Assembly (NCBI GenBank): GCA_964491485.1
Contig: CAZBGV010000002.1
Coordinates: 27,407-91,406, forward strand
DNA from: IDS-8 sp964491485
Lineage (GTDB): Bacteria > Pseudomonadota > Gammaproteobacteria > Steroidobacterales > Woeseiaceae
DNA length: 64,000 bases
Direction: 5' to 3'
The position numbers and the translations under genes are program-made. Position 1 is the stretch's first letter. Each line of letters begins with the position of its first letter. The notes beneath the pieces were generated by a model. The model was not told where the DNA came from. It ran no database searches and was given only the letters and a program-made list of their open reading frames with translations. Positions 43,131-51,477 of the stretch are shown in pieces.

Positions 43131-44519
43131 TCAGCGTATCCGGGGGTGATACCCGGGATCCTGGTACGCGATCTCGCCCGCCACCACCGTCATGATCACC
43201 TTGTTGTCCTTCACCTCGGAATCGGGCCCGGACAGGTAATCCTTGTCGGCCACGACGAAATCCGCGTACTTGCCGACTTCCAGGCTGCCGACCTTCGAAT
43301 CCGCGTAAAGGAATTCGGACGAGCTCAGGGTAAAGAGCTTCAACGCGACGATGCGGTCCACACCCTCCGCCGCCACGTATACGGTTCCCTCACCTGCCTT
43401 TTCCGGCGCCTGTCCGTCTTCCCCGACTTCCCGGTTGACGTAAACGTCGAGCAGGTCGAAGTAGGTCTCCGGGTTGGGCAGGACGATCTCGGCCTCTCCG
43501 ACGACGTGGACTCCCTGGTCGAGCAAGGTCCTGACCGGCGCGAGAAACGCATAGCCCGGCTCGCCGTAATGCTGGTCGATGTTGTCCGGCTCGATCGCCA
43601 GCGCACGGCGCGCGTTGATGGGCACGTACAGGTTGTATTTTCTGAGGTTCGCCACGACGTCAGGCAGGGCGCCGGTCATCGTGCCGTGAGCAAACCCGTT
43701 GCGCATGTTGCGCACGTAGTCCATCGTCAGCACGCCGGGATTCTTCTTCATCTGCTCTTCGAGCTGGTCGACGAAGATACGAAGCGCATTGCTGCCGACT
43801 CCGTGCACGCCGGCGAAGCGCCAACCGGCTCGCAAGCCCCGCATCAGCGCCTGCACGGTCGGTGACGAGAAATCCGGGCAGACTTCCAGTATTTCCTTCA
43901 CCTCCCGCACATCGACCCCCGGCTTTACGGGAAGGTCGTCCCCCATGCACGCGCGGTTCGGGGCGTCCCAGTCGCCCTCGCTGCTCATGCCGTGCATCCA
44001 CAACCACGGATTGGCGTCGATCGTCTGCCACATCACGCCGATGCTTTCGTAGAGCGCGGCTGCGGCGACCCCGGCCATCGGCTGGCGCGCAAGATCGAAG
44101 CTGTACGCGAAGCGCACCGGCAGGCGCCCCTCCTTCCGCAGGAGGTAGTTGAACGCGGTAACCTGCTGGTTCGTGTTCAGGCGCGAGCCGAACGTGGTAA
44201 TGCCGGCCGGCAGGTAATATTCCTTCGCCAGCTTCTTGAATCCGTCAACGAACTGGTCCGGCGTCGGCTGCTCGCGCAGGAGCTGGTTCAGGTGCGCACG
44301 CAGCGGGCTCTGCACGATGATCCCGCGGCCTCCGGGGTCGTCGATCCCCCTTGCCTGGTTGTTGACCGACGTGACGAAATCCGGCCACACGTCCAGGATC
44401 GTCTCCATCGCCTTTTCGTTGAAAAGCATCACGCGATGGCTGGCTTGCGCGACGCTCGCCAGCGCAAAGACGCCGATGACCGCGGCGACGGACAACCCGA
44501 CCGGCTTCCGGGACTTCAT
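43131..44519 (-). CDS. exported amidohydrolase, C-terminal half of a split enzyme
   Basis: A 462-residue protein that aligns with the barrel and C-terminal part of amidohydrolase-3 enzymes: AGITTFGSRLNTNQQ, GVHGVGSNALRI (metal His region), ALAIEPDNID and the closing LEVGKYADFVVADKDYL. It lacks the N-terminal HxH part, which is encoded by the gene just upstream. It begins with its own Sec signal peptide (residues 1-27, ending VAQAS), so it is exported as a separate chain. The ATG at 44519 overlaps the upstream TGA (ATGA), giving translational coupling. The two halves presumably assemble in the periplasm. The substrate is unknown. Confidence 0.82.
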   Translation of the reverse strand: MKSRKPVGLSVAAVIGVFALASVAQASHRVMLFNEKAMETILDVWPDFVTSVNNQARGIDDPGGRGIIVQSPLRAHLNQLLREQPTPDQFVDGFKKLAKEYYLPAGITTFGSRLNTNQQVTAFNYLLRKEGRLPVRFAYSFDLARQPMAGVAAAALYESIGVMWQTIDANPWLWMHGMSSEGDWDAPNRACMGDDLPVKPGVDVREVKEILEVCPDFSSPTVQALMRGLRAGWRFAGVHGVGSNALRIFVDQLEEQMKKNPGVLTMDYVRNMRNGFAHGTMTGALPDVVANLRKYNLYVPINARRALAIEPDNIDQHYGEPGYAFLAPVRTLLDQGVHVVGEAEIVLPNPETYFDLLDVYVNREVGEDGQAPEKAGEGTVYVAAEGVDRIVALKLFTLSSSEFLYADSKVGSLEVGKYADFVVADKDYLSGPDSEVKDNKVIMTVVAGEIAYQDPGYHPRIR

Positions 44520-45298
44520 CGGCCGGCACTTCCGTCCAGTGCGACGACTGCTTCGGTGACCGGCTGCCCGTCCGGGCCGACGGTAACGTGGAACCAGACG
44601 TCGGGGCGCGGCGCGTCCATGATCCCTGTCGCGCTGGATAGCACGAGCGGGTAGTTCGGTACGATCTCCGTCAGGTCCGACTTGCTGATCCGCACATCCG
44701 ACAAGCTGGGCGCGCTCATCAGCGTCGAGACGGAAGCCGGAGTCGCGAAGCCGAGCTCCGGCGAGTGCAGCAGCTCGATGTTGAGCCACTCGTCCGCGGT
44801 CGGCGTGGCATGCGCCAGCAGCAGGTCCACCGCTGCCGCGAGCTTCGCCATCGTAGCGTCCGGGGTTGCACCCACTTCCGTGCGCAGCACGTAGCCTTCC
44901 GGAGTATTGCGCAGGTGGTACTTCTCTCTCGCGAAGCGCTCGGCTTCCGACATGGGGTGCACGTGGCTTTCGACGAACCCGGGCAGCACGGTCTTGCCCT
45001 GCAGGTCCACCACGCGGGTGTCCGGCCCGGCCATCCTCATGATCTCTTCGTCCGAGCCCAGGCCGATGATGACCTGGTCCCGCACCGCGATGGCCTCGAC
45101 GATCGTCCCCGGGTCGGGAGTCATCTCGTGGTCGTCCAGCGTGACGATCTTCGCGTTCACGTACACGACGTCCGCGTATTCGACCACTTCGGGCGGCAGG
45201 TCCGCCGCAGCGCTGCGCACGAGCATGAGCGTCGCTCCGAAAGCGACGAGACGAGGCCGGAGAATGCTCCGGGACCGAATCCAACTTCGTCGCGTCAC
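44516..45298 (-). CDS. exported amidohydrolase, N-terminal half of a split enzyme
   Basis: A 260-residue protein corresponding to the first third of amidohydrolase-3 enzymes: signal-like N-terminus (residues 1-32), beta-sandwich ADVVYVNAKIVTLDDHEM, and VLPGFVESHVHPM with the metal His112 and His114. It ends with a normal stop shortly after IVPNYPLVLSS, where full-length relatives continue to the barrel now encoded at 43131-44519. Start is GTG at 45298 with GGGGGAGG upstream. Because the downstream half has a signal peptide and ATGA coupling, a simple sequencing frameshift does not explain the split. Confidence 0.82.
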   Translation of the reverse strand: MTRRSWIRSRSILRPRLVAFGATLMLVRSAAADLPPEVVEYADVVYVNAKIVTLDDHEMTPDPGTIVEAIAVRDQVIIGLGSDEEIMRMAGPDTRVVDLQGKTVLPGFVESHVHPMSEAERFAREKYHLRNTPEGYVLRTEVGATPDATMAKLAAAVDLLLAHATPTADEWLNIELLHSPELGFATPASVSTLMSAPSLSDVRISKSDLTEIVPNYPLVLSSATGIMDAPRPDVWFHVTVGPDGQPVTEAVVALDGSAGR

Positions 45299-45420
45299 GC
45301 CGCCTCCCCCGAGACTTGCTTCGATCGAAGCCAGGGGCAAATCGTATAACAAAGGCCGCCGACATTGATTACGGTCGAAACGAACCCGCATCGCGAACCA
45401 GCGTGCACGGCCGTACGGGA

Positions 45421-45969
45421 TCACCGGGCCTCTTCCGTGAGCACGCCCAGCGCCTCGTACAGGTCCATCCGGTCCCTGTGAGCTTCCGCGAGCTCGAACA
45501 GGCGTGCGGCGGGTCCGCCGGAGTAAAACTCGGCGATCAGGGCATCCTGGGTCGCGAAATCCGCCGCCCTCTGCAGGAGGACTATGCAGGCATCGAGCGC
45601 AGCGCCGGCCGCGACGGAGCGGCCGGACAAAGGGTTCGCCCGGAGCTGCTGCGGTGACGCAACATTCACGCCCTCCGAAACGTAATGCTCGAGAATTTCG
45701 TCGACCTGCTCCTTCAGCATGATCAGGCCGTCGCGCAAGCGTGTCAGGCGGGGCGCCGGCCAGGTCTCCGCAACCTGTTGCCGGCGTATGAGAGCCGACA
45801 GCTCGCGCTGCGCGTCGAGCACGCGCTTTTCCGCATCGTCGAGCACGCGGTCTATGTTGTAGGCGCTCCAGTTGCCGCCTCCGTGAGCGATCGCGTCGGT
45901 GCCCGGCGCCAGCAACGCCAGCAAGATGCAGGCGGCGAATGAAATCGGTGGGGACAATCGCTTTCGCAC
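45421..45969 (-). CDS. secreted helical protein of unknown function
   Basis: A 182-residue protein, not recognised. It has a Sec signal peptide (about residues 1-28, ending AIAHGGG) and then a mostly helical sequence rich in Leu, Ala, Arg and Glu, with no Cys beyond one and no catalytic motif. The start is GTG at 45969 with GGGAGG upstream. It precedes the split amidohydrolase by 122 bases on the same strand and could be a periplasmic partner of it. Confidence 0.7.
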   Translation of the reverse strand: MRKRLSPPISFAACILLALLAPGTDAIAHGGGNWSAYNIDRVLDDAEKRVLDAQRELSALIRRQQVAETWPAPRLTRLRDGLIMLKEQVDEILEHYVSEGVNVASPQQLRANPLSGRSVAAGAALDACIVLLQRAADFATQDALIAEFYSGGPAARLFELAEAHRDRMDLYEALGVLTEEAR

Positions 45970-46134
45970 ACAAACCTCCCGGGCCCGGCGGCGCAGCGCG
46001 CCCTTGTCACGTGCATGCCTTCAGTCGATCGTGGCAGCTTTGGATAGTAGCTGCCCTCCTGTGATACCTTCTCTGCACTTCGCCCGGCCCGCGCGCACGA
46101 GCGCGCGAGGCCATCACACCGCAAGAGATAACAG

Positions 46135-47748
46135 TTGCAACATTTTTCACCGGATCCGGCGCACACGCACGATGAGCATTATGTCGGGCCCGATTTCGAA
46201 GGCCCGATCGAGGAGCATCCACTCTGGCAGCGTGACAACGTCGTCCTCACGAGCGTTGGCATCGACGTCGGCTCCGCCGGCACCCAGATCCTCTTTTCGC
46301 GAGTGCACCTGAAGCGCCAGTCGGTGGATCTGTCCAGTCGTTACCTCGTAGTTTCGCGGGAAACGCTGTTCGAATCCCCGATCATGCTGACGCCATATTC
46401 GAGCGACACTCGTATCGATGCGCGCCGTCTCGGCGAAATCGTCGACGAAGCTTATTTTCAGGCGGGACTGCATCCGGAAGCCGTCGACACCGGCGTGGTC
46501 ATCCTGACCGGCGAGGCCCTGCGGCGCGAGAATGCCGAGCGCATCGCGCACATCCTTTCGGAGAAATGCGGCGATGTCGTATGTGCAACTGCCGGACACC
46601 ACATGGAAGCGATGCTGGCGGCCCACGGGTCCGGCGCGGTACAGACGTCCTTCGTGCGTGACGAGCGCGTGCTGAACGTCGACGTCGGCGGCGGGACGAC
46701 CAAGCTCACCGTCATCGACAGGGGGCAGGTACTGTCGACGGCGGCGATTCACATCGGCGGACGCCTGCTCGCCTTCGACACGAACGGAACCCTGGTGCGT
46801 ATCGATCCGGCCGGGCGGATGCATGCGCAACGCGCCGGTTTCGAATGGAAGGCGGGAGATGCCGTCAGCGAAGCAGAGCTCGCGAAGGTCGCGCAGTCGA
46901 TGGCCGACGATCTCGTTTCCGCGCTGACCACCGACTTGCCGCCCAAGGCGGTGGCGGACCTCTACCTGACGGACCCGATTTCGCACCTCGAGAACGTCGA
47001 CTCCGTCATGTTCTCCGGCGGCGTGGCCGAGTTCGTCTATCGCCGGGAGTCCGGCGATTTCGGCGACCTGGGCAAGCCCCTCGGCCATGCGCTGCGCGCG
47101 GCCGTCGACTCCGGAAAGCTGCCCTGGCGGCTGCTGCCGGACAGCCTCGGCATCCGCTCCACGGTGCTCGGCTGCTCGGAATTCACGGCGCAGGTGAGCG
47201 GCAACACCGGGTACCTCAGTAATCCGGACCGGTTGCTGCCGCGGCGCAACGCCAGGGTGATCCGGCCGGATTTCGAGTTTGCGGACACCTTCGAGCCCTC
47301 CGCGCTCGCCGAGGCCATTCGCCGGCACATGACGCGATTCGAGATCGATGACGCCGATCCGAACCTCGTGCTGGCGTTCCACTGGGAAGGGGCTCCCCGT
47401 TTCGAGCGGCTTGCCGGGTTCGCGGAAGGCATTCATTGCGCACTGCGCGAGCGCATCGCACGCGGCCTGCCGATCTACATTATCCTCGACGCGGACATCG
47501 CGTTGAACCTGGGCTCCATACTGCACCAGGATATCGGCATCGACACCGAGGTCATGGTCATCGACGGCCTCTCTCTCTGGGACTTCGATTCCGTGGATCT
47601 CGGCAACCTGCGGCTCCCGTCCGGCACCGTGCCGGTGACGATCAAATCGCTCGTTTTCAGCGACGTCGCCGACGGCGTGCGGCGGCGTGAGCTCGTTCAC
47701 CATCCGCGCGAAGCAGAGTTGTCCGGCATCGCCGGACAGGAGAGGTAA
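46135..47748 (+). CDS. eutA: EutA-like reactivating factor (actin-like ATPase)
   Basis: A 537-residue protein of the EutA family, which reactivates the B12-dependent ethanolamine ammonia-lyase by exchanging damaged cofactor. The actin-like ATPase motifs are clear: SVGIDVGSAGTQ (phosphate 1), LTGEALRRENAERI, NVDVGGGTTKLTVID (phosphate 2) and MFSGGVAEF (adenosine). It is longer than E. coli EutA, with extra residues at the N-terminus. No eutBC or other B12-dependent lyase gene is in the window; the next gene, 4 bases on, is a dihydroxyphthalate-decarboxylase-like protein. The partner protein may therefore be different or encoded elsewhere. Start is TTG at 46135. Confidence 0.85.
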   Translation: MQHFSPDPAHTHDEHYVGPDFEGPIEEHPLWQRDNVVLTSVGIDVGSAGTQILFSRVHLKRQSVDLSSRYLVVSRETLFESPIMLTPYSSDTRIDARRLGEIVDEAYFQAGLHPEAVDTGVVILTGEALRRENAERIAHILSEKCGDVVCATAGHHMEAMLAAHGSGAVQTSFVRDERVLNVDVGGGTTKLTVIDRGQVLSTAAIHIGGRLLAFDTNGTLVRIDPAGRMHAQRAGFEWKAGDAVSEAELAKVAQSMADDLVSALTTDLPPKAVADLYLTDPISHLENVDSVMFSGGVAEFVYRRESGDFGDLGKPLGHALRAAVDSGKLPWRLLPDSLGIRSTVLGCSEFTAQVSGNTGYLSNPDRLLPRRNARVIRPDFEFADTFEPSALAEAIRRHMTRFEIDDADPNLVLAFHWEGAPRFERLAGFAEGIHCALRERIARGLPIYIILDADIALNLGSILHQDIGIDTEVMVIDGLSLWDFDSVDLGNLRLPSGTVPVTIKSLVFSDVADGVRRRELVHHPREAELSGIAGQER

Positions 47749-47752
47749 TTAG

Positions 47753-48691
47753 ATGACCGGACCGACTCTCAGCATCGTTACCCGCACGCAGGGGAACAAC
47801 AGGGCGCTGAAGAACGGTGAGGTTGCGCCGGCCGGCTTCAATCTCGCGTTCGAGGAGGTTCCCGTGCTCGTGCATGCTTTCCGCCGCATGGTGCGGAAGC
47901 TCGAGTTCGACGTGTGCGAGATGGCTCTCACTACCTATCTCTGTGCCAAAGAGCACGGGGTTCGCTTCACCGCCATTCCCGTGTTCCTCGTCAGGGCCTT
48001 CCACCACGGCGCGATCGTTGGCAGCAAAGCTTCGGCCATTCGCGACTTGCGCGAGCTCGAAGGCAAGCGCGTGGGCGTCAACCGCGGATACACGGTGACG
48101 ACCGGCGTATGGGCGAGGTCGGTGCTGCAGGATGAGTACGGCCTGGACCTCAGCAAGATCACCTGGGTGCTTTCCGGCGACGAGCACGTGCAGGCGTATG
48201 TGCCCCCGAGCAACGTCGTGCCGATGCCTTCCGGGAAATCCATGGAGGAGCTGTTGCTCGAGGGCGAGCTGGCAGCCGCCGTCGGGCTGCAGTCCGAACA
48301 TCCGGACATCGGTCCGCTGATTCCGGATCCGCTCGAAGCGGGTCTGCGCGCCTTCAGGAGCCGGGGCCATTACCCCATCAATCACCTGATCGTCATTCGG
48401 GACGACGTGCTCGAGAGGTATCCGGAAGCCGCCGTGGCGATATTCGAAGCGTTCTCGGAATCGAAACAGCGCTATATCGACCGGCTCGCCGCCGGAAAGA
48501 TCGAGAATCCGGATGCGATGGACCAACTCTATGCGCGCCTGCTGGACCTCGGGTCGGATCCACTGCCGTACGGCATCGAGGCGAACCGCGCTACGCTGGA
48601 GGACCTGGTCGCGCATGCCACGACTCAGAAGATCCTGACGCGGCCTGTCGAGGTCGACTCGGTTTTCGCGCCGGCGACACGGCACCTCTGA
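47753..48691 (+). CDS. 4,5-dihydroxyphthalate decarboxylase-like, periplasmic-binding fold
   Basis: A 312-residue protein without signal peptide, homologous in fold and motifs to 10852-11847: FDVCEMALTTYL, RDLRELEGKRVGVNRGYT, and a C-terminal helical region with LPYGIEANRATLEDL. The family includes 4,5-dihydroxyphthalate decarboxylase, a type 2 periplasmic-binding fold used as an enzyme. It is translationally close to the eutA-like gene (4-base gap), a pairing I do not recognise from known pathways. The lack of export signal argues against a transport role. Confidence 0.75.
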   Translation: MTGPTLSIVTRTQGNNRALKNGEVAPAGFNLAFEEVPVLVHAFRRMVRKLEFDVCEMALTTYLCAKEHGVRFTAIPVFLVRAFHHGAIVGSKASAIRDLRELEGKRVGVNRGYTVTTGVWARSVLQDEYGLDLSKITWVLSGDEHVQAYVPPSNVVPMPSGKSMEELLLEGELAAAVGLQSEHPDIGPLIPDPLEAGLRAFRSRGHYPINHLIVIRDDVLERYPEAAVAIFEAFSESKQRYIDRLAAGKIENPDAMDQLYARLLDLGSDPLPYGIEANRATLEDLVAHATTQKILTRPVEVDSVFAPATRHL

Positions 48692-48772
48692 GCCGGCAGC
48701 CTCCGGCCAGCCGAAAAGCATCCCGCCGGATGGCGCGCCCGTCGCACGGCGAGCGCAGCAAAGCAGCAAGGA

Positions 48773-49126
48773 TCAGGCGACAGATGCCCTGTTCGGCCGT
48801 GTGCCCCGTTTCTTGCGCACCAGGTAGATCAGTCCCGCAAGGACAACGACTCCCAGCACGCCACCCCCGACAAGCGGAAGTTGCGAGGCGATTCCGGAAT
48901 CGTGCTCCTGCTTTGCGGGCGCGAACGCCGGGTCCGCGGGGTCCATGGCATCCCGGTTCTGCTTTTCCCGGTTCGCGTCCTGGACGGTGACGAATTCGCC
49001 TGTCTCCGGATCGAACACCAGGTAAGCCGAGGAAGTCAGGTCTTCGTCACTTGCGTACGCCGCATCCGCGGAGAGAACGTTGACGACGCAGAGCAGCAGA
49101 ATGGCAAGCAACGAAGACCTTGTCAT
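48773..49126 (-). CDS. small single-pass membrane protein with DPETG motif
   Basis: A 117-residue protein, not recognised by name. It has a Sec signal peptide (about residues 1-25), a short mature N-terminus with YLVFDPETGEFVT (DPETG at 39-43), a polar linker, and a C-terminal membrane helix (about 84-103) preceded by LPLVGGG and followed by RKKRG. It shares motif and layout with 25604-26059. It starts 4 bases after the stop of the amidohydrolase at 49131-51143, a pairing also seen with the first copy. A role as membrane anchor or partner of the amidohydrolase is inferred. Confidence 0.8.
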   Translation of the reverse strand: MTRSSLLAILLLCVVNVLSADAAYASDEDLTSSAYLVFDPETGEFVTVQDANREKQNRDAMDPADPAFAPAKQEHDSGIASQLPLVGGGVLGVVVLAGLIYLVRKKRGTRPNRASVA

Positions 49127-49130
49127 GGCC

Positions 49131-51143
49131 TCATGACCCCGGGCTGGCGCTCAGTTTGTAGTCTCCCGAAGCCTGCACGTTTTTCCCGCTGGCGCCCGAC
49201 AGGAAAGGCGGTACGACAGGCGCCTTGTGCCAGCGCCAGGCCTCGGAAGGCGTGTTTTCCTCCACCGTCCAGTCCACGGTGTGGGGATTGAACCTCAGCG
49301 TGTTGTTGCGCAGGTCGGGGGCCTCGTACACGATCTGGCCGTTGATGAACGTCATGACCGACGTCAATTCGTCGAGATCCTCCACCGGCACGTCCATGTA
49401 GTCGCCGTTCAGGATCACGATATCGGCCTTCTTGCCGGTTTCGATCGAGCCGAGCTCGTTCTCACGCCACAGCGGATAGGCGCTCCAGCGGGTCATCATG
49501 AGGAGCAGAGTCAGGCGATCCGGCACTGCCTCTTCCGGCACGCCCCAGGTTTCCCCGTTCATCTTACGGGTCAGCCACATGACACCATCCTCGAAGGGGG
49601 ACGTTCTCATGCCGCGCTGGATGCCGAATTCGCTGATCACGGCGCGCGCTCCTGCCTTGAGCATGCTCGCGACCGGCGCATTCATCGTCAGGTACTCTTC
49701 ACCGTAGCCGCTCTTCAGCACGCGCGTCGGGGTGTCCGCCGCGTCACAGGAAAACGTGAGGTTGAGGCGCACCGCAATCTGGATTTCTTCCGGGGTGACG
49801 GTATGACAGTGATCGCTCTCGATCCGGAGCATGCGGATGCGCTCGTCCGACATGTGCGCGCGGTACGTCTTCAGCATCAGGTCCAGCGCACCATCGCCGG
49901 ACACGTGCCAGCCCGTTATTCCGGTGATGCGGTTCTCGGCCGCGAGCTCGGCGATGGCCGTCAGGTGCTCGACGCGCCTGGCACGGTTGCTGACGGTGTT
50001 GACGTCGGTAATCGCACCCACGTCGATTCCCGGCGGCGCCGGCGGGCACTGCTCGCGGCTCTTGATGTGGTCGTCGGCGGGAATCGACGTGCACCAGCCT
50101 ACGCCGCCGGCATCGATACCGCCCACGCTGCTGCCGAGGCTCCACATCATGTCGGAACCGTAGCCGATCCAGTCGCCGATACGCCGGTAGGTTTCCTTGA
50201 CCATCGGATTGAACGGCTGCATCCAGCGATGGCCCCAGGCGAAGCGGATGGGCAGGAGATGGTTACGGGCGAGATGAACCGATGCGCTGAAGCCGCCTTC
50301 GCACTGCAGGTGGCTCTTGTGCGTGGTGACGCCGATCTGGGCATTCGCCTGCAGCACTTCGAAATAGCCCTTGATGTACTTGTCGAAGACGCCCGGTTGC
50401 GTGGCGATCAGGTCGACGGAGATGCAGCGGGAGAAGTCCGTATACTCGCCCGACCAGCCCAGCTCGCGGGTTTCCATCCAGTATTCTTGGGGAAGCTCGT
50501 TACCGTAGTAGGCCTCGATCACCTCGATGGCACGGGTATTGAGCACGGATCCGCCTCGCGTGCTGACGAACACGGGATGCTTCGGACCCACCTTGTCCAG
50601 GCTCGCCCGCGTAATCCCGTCCCCGAACGCCTTCACCGCCACACTGGCAGGATTCAATCCGAGGCGAATCCACTGGCCCTCCGGAATCTGCCTGGCTCGT
50701 GCGGCAACCGCCTTGTGCACCAGCTCGACAAGCTCCTCTTCCGTCTCGGCCCGCAGGTGAACTTCCAGCTGCTCCGGGATGGAACGCACGACCCAGGGGA
50801 ACCCGGTCGAGGTCTCGTAGATGTGATTATGGGTGTCGATCAGCCCAGGTATGACCGAGTTTCCCTTCGCATCGACCACCTCCGTCCAGTCTGCAACGAG
50901 CTTCTTTATCTCCTCGTTGCTGCCGACGGCGAGAATCCTGTCGTCACGGATGGCGATCGCTTGCGCGAAGCTGATGTCTTGCGGGTTGTCGGAATCGGCG
51001 GTAATCACCTTACCGTTGAGAATGACGGTTTCCGCGTACGGGGCTTTGCCGGCGACGGCAACTCCACAGAAAACTACCGACGTTGCAAGACATGCAAGCG
51101 TTGCGGCGACGCGGGAAAAGAGCCTCGTATAGTCGGTCGTCAT
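49131..51143 (-). CDS. exported amidohydrolase-3 family enzyme
   Basis: A 670-residue exported enzyme: signal peptide of about 31 residues, N-terminal beta-sandwich AETVILNGKVITAD, metal motif GLIDTHNHIYE (His105, His107), barrel His in GWHVSGDGALDL, and the closing LGSIETGKKADIVILNGDYMDVP. Unlike 26102-27946 it keeps the HxH, so it should be an active metallo-amidohydrolase acting on C-N or ester bonds in the periplasm. ATG at 51143 has AGGGGGAT upstream at good spacing; longer readings lack a signal peptide. The DPETG protein follows directly. The gene diverges from the second MoxR cluster. Confidence 0.88.
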   Translation of the reverse strand: MTTDYTRLFSRVAATLACLATSVVFCGVAVAGKAPYAETVILNGKVITADSDNPQDISFAQAIAIRDDRILAVGSNEEIKKLVADWTEVVDAKGNSVIPGLIDTHNHIYETSTGFPWVVRSIPEQLEVHLRAETEEELVELVHKAVAARARQIPEGQWIRLGLNPASVAVKAFGDGITRASLDKVGPKHPVFVSTRGGSVLNTRAIEVIEAYYGNELPQEYWMETRELGWSGEYTDFSRCISVDLIATQPGVFDKYIKGYFEVLQANAQIGVTTHKSHLQCEGGFSASVHLARNHLLPIRFAWGHRWMQPFNPMVKETYRRIGDWIGYGSDMMWSLGSSVGGIDAGGVGWCTSIPADDHIKSREQCPPAPPGIDVGAITDVNTVSNRARRVEHLTAIAELAAENRITGITGWHVSGDGALDLMLKTYRAHMSDERIRMLRIESDHCHTVTPEEIQIAVRLNLTFSCDAADTPTRVLKSGYGEEYLTMNAPVASMLKAGARAVISEFGIQRGMRTSPFEDGVMWLTRKMNGETWGVPEEAVPDRLTLLLMMTRWSAYPLWRENELGSIETGKKADIVILNGDYMDVPVEDLDELTSVMTFINGQIVYEAPDLRNNTLRFNPHTVDWTVEENTPSEAWRWHKAPVVPPFLSGASGKNVQASGDYKLSASPGS

Positions 51144-51477
51144 GACCATCCCCCTGGTTGTTTGCAGAACCGGCCCCCTTTTCAGTTTCGGCCGTAACGT
51201 ATCGCAGTAGTTGGAAACTTGCCGCCGATATTTGCAGTTCCGGTGGCAATCGTTTCGGCGTTGATTTGCTGCCGACTCGCAATGCGTCTGGCAAAGTAAA
51301 AGAATCACTTTTGCTTGTCAATTTGTCGACGACGCGTCGCTCGATTGCTTTTTGTTTCATTTGAATCTTCATGGTAATCAACTTGCAATTGGATGTTGCT
51401 ACACTGCGGATCCGGGCATTGAACGAGGCTGCAGTGCACGCCTCGACGGTCTGAAGTTACAAAGGCAACCTAGGCTC
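51144..51477. promoter_or_regulatory. divergent intergenic region, amidohydrolase / second MoxR operon
   Basis: A 334-base region, noticeably AT-richer than its surroundings (51230-51410). A near-perfect inverted repeat lies at 51294-51302 and 51308-51316 (AAGTAAAAG / CTTTTGCTT, 8 of 9 pairs, 5-base spacer) and could be an operator between the two promoters. No gene is supported here. Confidence 0.45.

Noticed and set aside
43131..45298. A frameshift pseudogene for the split amidohydrolase
   Set aside because: The second half has its own signal peptide and an ATGA-coupled start, and the first half ends cleanly, which fits two real genes better. Read data would settle it.
46147..47703. A 518-codon open frame antisense to the eutA-like gene
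   Set aside because: No recognisable motif, and it lies fully opposite a gene with complete actin-like ATPase signatures.
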